A stretch of DNA of 17,792 nucleotides from Campylobacterota bacterium (GTDB lineage: Bacteria > Campylobacterota > Campylobacteria > Campylobacterales > SZUA-545), in the NCBI GenBank assembly GCA_030836705.1, contig JAUPLZ010000406.1, forward strand, positions 1 through 17,792. The letters are read 5' to 3'. Below the pieces are notes generated by a model. It saw nothing but the letters and a program-made list of their open reading frames with translations, was not told the origin of the DNA and made no database searches. How positions within the stretch are numbered: the stretch's first letter is position 1; each line of letters begins with the position of its first letter. Positions 15,161 through 17,792 of this stretch are shown piece by piece. A program made the position numbers and the translations under genes.

Positions 15161-16415
15161 CCCACGGATAGTTTACTATCATACTGATTTCTGTATTTTC
15201 ATCACCGCTTGCGACATCAAACCTATACACCAAACCAGAACCGGTTATCATCCTAAGACCTGCTCCGTAACTGGCTCTACTCTCTTTCCAAAGGTCGGCT
15301 GATTTTTCGCAAACCGTTCCAATTTCATAAAAAAACGCTGTTTGAATACTGGTTCTGATATCTTTCATGACAAAAATATCAAACGGCGTGCTTTCATCGG
15401 TCATATTCCAGCGAAATTCGGCTCCAAAAGATTCGGTATGCGCGCCTGAATATCTTCCTTGCGGATAAGCTCTAAGTCTGCTAGAGCCGCCCAAGGACGA
15501 TGCCGTGCCGTATTTATTGCTAGTTATTGCGTTAAAAACTACATCTTCGCACTCTTTTTTGTTCTTATCATCCAAAACAGAGCAATCCAAACCCATCATC
15601 TCCTCTAGTGCGCCAAAATCACTCTCGCCCTTTTTAATTACATTTGCATCGGAGCGGTAATAGTTTAATGCCATAGTATTTTTAACGCCGATAGGCAAAT
15701 AGCCTGTTAAATTATAGTTTGAAACATAAAAGTCGGGATTGCTAGAACCGTTTTGCGGTGAATAATCAAGGCTTATTTCCGCTCTAACTCCTTTTCTTGG
15801 ATCAAGCCTGTCATCAGTATAATCAAGCGTCGCTCCAAAAATATAAATTTTTCCTTTTTCTTCTTCGCTATCGCTTGCATCAAGTATTAAATTGCCGTCT
15901 TTGTCCTTTAGACTATCAAGCTTAAAACTGCTCAAATACGCCATTGAAAAAAACTCAACCATCTTTTCATAAAAACTTGCAGTAGCACGCATTCCCGTAA
16001 ATTCCATATCGCCGACTTCGACATTAATATAGTCGTTTTTGTTTGAATCCATTCCTCTTGTAGAGTAGCTTTGGATAGATGCTTTGTTAAAACTGCTATG
16101 CAATAATTCAAACTTAAGCCGCTTGTCAATCAGATACCAATCTCCAACCCCAAAACCATATCCGCCGACATCGCCGTCTATGGCATTTACCATAAAATCA
16201 GTCTCTTCATTGTTGTAATTATTTATAAGACCAATCAGGAGCATTCCCTCTCCGATACCAGGAAGTGAATACGGCATCGGCAAAATAAAATAGCCGCTTT
16301 CTTTTAGATGCTGATCTCTTCTTCTTTCGATATCAAAAAACTCTCCGGCACTCAAAACACCGGATAAAAAAAACAAAATGACAATTTTAAATATAAAATT
16401 ACCCGTTTTTAGCAT
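15150..16415 (-). CDS. Outer-membrane beta-barrel protein of the Omp85/BamA (surface antigen D15) type, no POTRA domains
   Basis: A 421-residue protein with a Sec signal peptide (MLKTGNFIFKIVILFFLSG, cut after about residue 23) and alternating amphipathic strands that end in Phe (NYPWEQF), the usual signal for barrel insertion. Two Omp85 barrel hallmarks are visible: TLDYTDDRLDPRKGVRAEIS (197-216) and SLGGSSRLRAYPQGRYSG (307-324), the loop-6 VRGF/Y region with its Arg kept (Arg315). No room is left for POTRA domains before the barrel, so it is a stand-alone barrel and not BamA itself. Loop 6 has Ala where Gly is usual, and an insert with C278 and C289 lies in a predicted surface region. It might move a protein or lipid across the outer membrane; the partner is unknown. 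The ATG overlaps the end of the DUF502 gene by 17 bases. Confidence 0.75.
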   Translation of the reverse strand: MLKTGNFIFKIVILFFLSGVLSAGEFFDIERRRDQHLKESGYFILPMPYSLPGIGEGMLLIGLINNYNNEETDFMVNAIDGDVGGYGFGVGDWYLIDKRLKFELLHSSFNKASIQSYSTRGMDSNKNDYINVEVGDMEFTGMRATASFYEKMVEFFSMAYLSSFKLDSLKDKDGNLILDASDSEEEKGKIYIFGATLDYTDDRLDPRKGVRAEISLDYSPQNGSSNPDFYVSNYNLTGYLPIGVKNTMALNYYRSDANVIKKGESDFGALEEMMGLDCSVLDDKNKKECEDVVFNAITSNKYGTASSLGGSSRLRAYPQGRYSGAHTESFGAEFRWNMTDESTPFDIFVMKDIRTSIQTAFFYEIGTVCEKSADLWKESRASYGAGLRMITGSGLVYRFDVASGDENTEISMIVNYPWEQF

Positions 16416-17001
16416 TGTGCTCTTTTATTTTTTGAGAAATTTCCTCTTTTTTAACATAATCCGCACCCATACTCACTATAAAAGTAGACGCCTCTTCAAC
16501 ACTCAAGGTTGTAGGAACAACAGCTTCTTTTGAAACAATTATCGTATATCCGCTCGTTGGATTTGGAGATGTAGGAACAAAAAGCACTAGCGTATCCTTG
16601 TGTTTATTTAAAACATAGGCTATCACCCAGCTGCCTGACTTGAAAAACTCAAATAAAACAACCTCTTTTTTCGTATTTTCGCCGTTTGGAACAAACATAT
16701 CGGTGATTTTTTTTGTGATGGAGTAGATAGTTCTAATCGCCGGAATTTTATTAAGCACTTTTTCAATCCAAGAGAGGATAAAAAACCGCCCAAATTTTTC
16801 AATAAAAAAACCAAGCACGGTCAAAAAAATAAGCGAGCCTAAAATAACTATAAAAGTATAAAGCGCGCTGTTTGTATAAGTAGACAAAAGATTAAAAAAA
16901 GACAATCCTAAGCTTTTTACCCACAAAACAAACTGTACAACAACCAATAACGGCACAACCGACAAAATACCGAGTAACAAAAATCTTCCCAATGATTTCA
17001 A
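16399..17001 (-). CDS. DUF502 family inner-membrane protein
   Basis: A 200-residue protein with two N-terminal membrane helices (about 6-28 and 46-68) and a soluble domain. DUF502 hallmarks are IPAIRTIYSITKKITD (87-102, equivalent to the conserved IPxxRxIYxxxK), VVLFEFFKSGSWVIAYV, LFVPTSPNPTSGYTIIVS, and VEEASTFIVSMGADY. The biochemical function of the family is not established. The start is TTG at 17001, set by GTGAGG 8 bases upstream and by the immediate signal-like MKSLGRFLLLG. The TTG overlaps the TGA stop of the upstream flavoprotein gene (TTGA), and its own stop lies 17 bases inside the next gene, so the three genes are translationally coupled. Pairing of a DUF502 protein with an outer-membrane barrel could point to an envelope task, but this is inference. 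Confidence 0.85.
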   Translation of the reverse strand: MKSLGRFLLLGILSVVPLLVVVQFVLWVKSLGLSFFNLLSTYTNSALYTFIVILGSLIFLTVLGFFIEKFGRFFILSWIEKVLNKIPAIRTIYSITKKITDMFVPNGENTKKEVVLFEFFKSGSWVIAYVLNKHKDTLVLFVPTSPNPTSGYTIIVSKEAVVPTTLSVEEASTFIVSMGADYVKKEEISQKIKEHNAKNG

Positions 17002-17792
17002 TTAATATACCTCACAATTTCAGATAGACTTGGATGTGCATGAATTATCTCTACAAACTCTTTTGCAGTTAGTTTCTTTTCTATTGCTACTACAAATTCA
17101 TGTATGATTTCACTCGCTTGCACTCCAACAATTCCTGCGCCTAAAACTACGCCTGTTTTTACACAAACCGCTATTTTAGCAAATCCCGAATCATCTCCGC
17201 ATATTTTTGCCTTTGCATTTGTTTTAAAAAACGCTTTTTTAACTTCTATCTCTATATTTTGACTTTTTGCCTCACTCTCTCTTAGTCCGCAAGTGGCAAT
17301 TTGAGGATTTGAAAAAATCACTGACGGCACTATGTTTGAAATAGTTTTTGATTCATTGTTTATGATGTTTCGCGCAACTATTTTAGCTTGAGCATAAGCA
17401 GTATGCGCGTAGCCGTAACTATCTATGCAATCTCCAATCGCATAGATATTTTTCTGTGATGCTACATATGATTTGCTTACTTTTATATAGCCTCTTTCAT
17501 CGCTTTCAACGCCTGCTTTTTGATGGTTTAGCTCATCTGTAAAAGGAGTTCGACCTGATGCGCAAAGCACTATTTTGCATCTAATCGGCTCTTTGATTTC
17601 TTTGATGAATAATTCAACTTCACCATTTTTCACCTCTGCCTCTTGAATAACGGCAGATGTTAAAACGGTTATATTTTGTTTTTTGAAGGCTCTTAAAAGT
17701 GTTTTTGATATATCTTCATCTTCCTTGCTTAAAAGTTGCGAGCCTCGCACTATCAATGTCACTTTTGCGCCAAAAGAGCTAAAAAATGTCGC
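16998..17792 (-). CDS. lpdA: Dihydrolipoamide dehydrogenase-like flavoprotein (5' end outside the window)
   Basis: The frame is open to the right edge; 264 residues of the C-terminal half or more are present, so the FAD-binding start and the redox CxxxxC are not visible. The visible part begins ATFFSSFGAKVTLIVRG, the end of the NAD-binding GxG fold. CASGRTPFTDEL and IYAIGDCID (FAD-contacting Asp) follow, then the dimerisation domain with NPQIATCGLRESEAK and the active-site His/Glu motif HAHPSLSEIV, close to the HPTLSE of lipoamide dehydrogenases. The motif supports a disulfide oxidoreductase that needs the His base. Mercuric reductase or a transhydrogenase of the same superfamily cannot be fully excluded without the N-terminus. 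No lipoyl, E1 or E2 gene is visible nearby. It is first in a coupled set with the DUF502 and Omp85-type genes. Confidence 0.8.
   Translation of the reverse strand, partial: ATFFSSFGAKVTLIVRGSQLLSKEDEDISKTLLRAFKKQNITVLTSAVIQEAEVKNGEVELFIKEIKEPIRCKIVLCASGRTPFTDELNHQKAGVESDERGYIKVSKSYVASQKNIYAIGDCIDSYGYAHTAYAQAKIVARNIINNESKTISNIVPSVIFSNPQIATCGLRESEAKSQNIEIEVKKAFFKTNAKAKICGDDSGFAKIAVCVKTGVVLGAGIVGVQASEIIHEFVVAIEKKLTAKEFVEIIHAHPSLSEIVRYIN

Noticed and set aside
1..17792. CRISPR array, tRNA/rRNA gene, insertion sequence or phage genes
   Set aside because: Looked for regular direct repeats, tRNA-like cloverleaf segments, transposase motifs and terminal repeats by eye. None seen; the only direct repeats are inside fliK and the hook paralogue.

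Overview
The window is AT-rich bacterial DNA that most likely comes from a Campylobacterota genome, probably Sulfurimonas or Sulfuricurvum-like. The evidence is the fliK-flgD-flgE cluster, two very large hook-type proteins of about 870 residues, sigma-54 type (GG-N10-GC) promoters before flagellar genes, and heavy use of AGA and ATA codons. No rRNA, tRNA, CRISPR array, insertion sequence or phage gene is visible.

Layout. (1) Positions 1-5785, minus strand: three genes for exported proteins. In transcription order they are a 633-residue lipoprotein (Ig-like domains followed by propeller-like repeats), a 288-residue lipoprotein one base downstream, and a very large signal-peptide-bearing protein that runs off the left edge. 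(2) 5786-5909: a short divergent intergenic region carrying two back-to-back sigma-54 type promoters. (3) 5910-14212, plus strand: flagellar hook genes, namely fliK (hook-length ruler), flgD (hook cap), a hook-family paralogue, and flgE (hook). flgE has its own sigma-54 type promoter starting at the stop codon of the preceding gene. (4) 14259-15137, plus strand: an EamA/DMT permease. (5) 15150-17792, minus strand: a dihydrolipoamide dehydrogenase-like flavoprotein (5' end outside the window), a DUF502 membrane protein, and an Omp85-type outer-membrane barrel without POTRA domains. These three overlap by a few bases and look like one operon that converges on the DMT gene.

How it works together. 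FliK, FlgD and the FlgE proteins build the flagellar hook: FlgD caps the growing hook, FlgE polymerises, and FliK measures length and switches the export gate. Two observations stand out. First, fliK has an in-frame TAA in the middle of its conserved C-terminal Flg_hook domain, and the rest of the domain continues in the same frame to 8150. The gene is therefore split by a nonsense codon, by a sequencing error, or by an unusual expression mechanism. Second, the lipoprotein/surface-protein genes diverge from fliK behind an almost textbook sigma-54 site. This suggests that a so far unnamed cell-surface system is switched on together with the hook genes.

All homology statements come from reading motifs. 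No database search was run.
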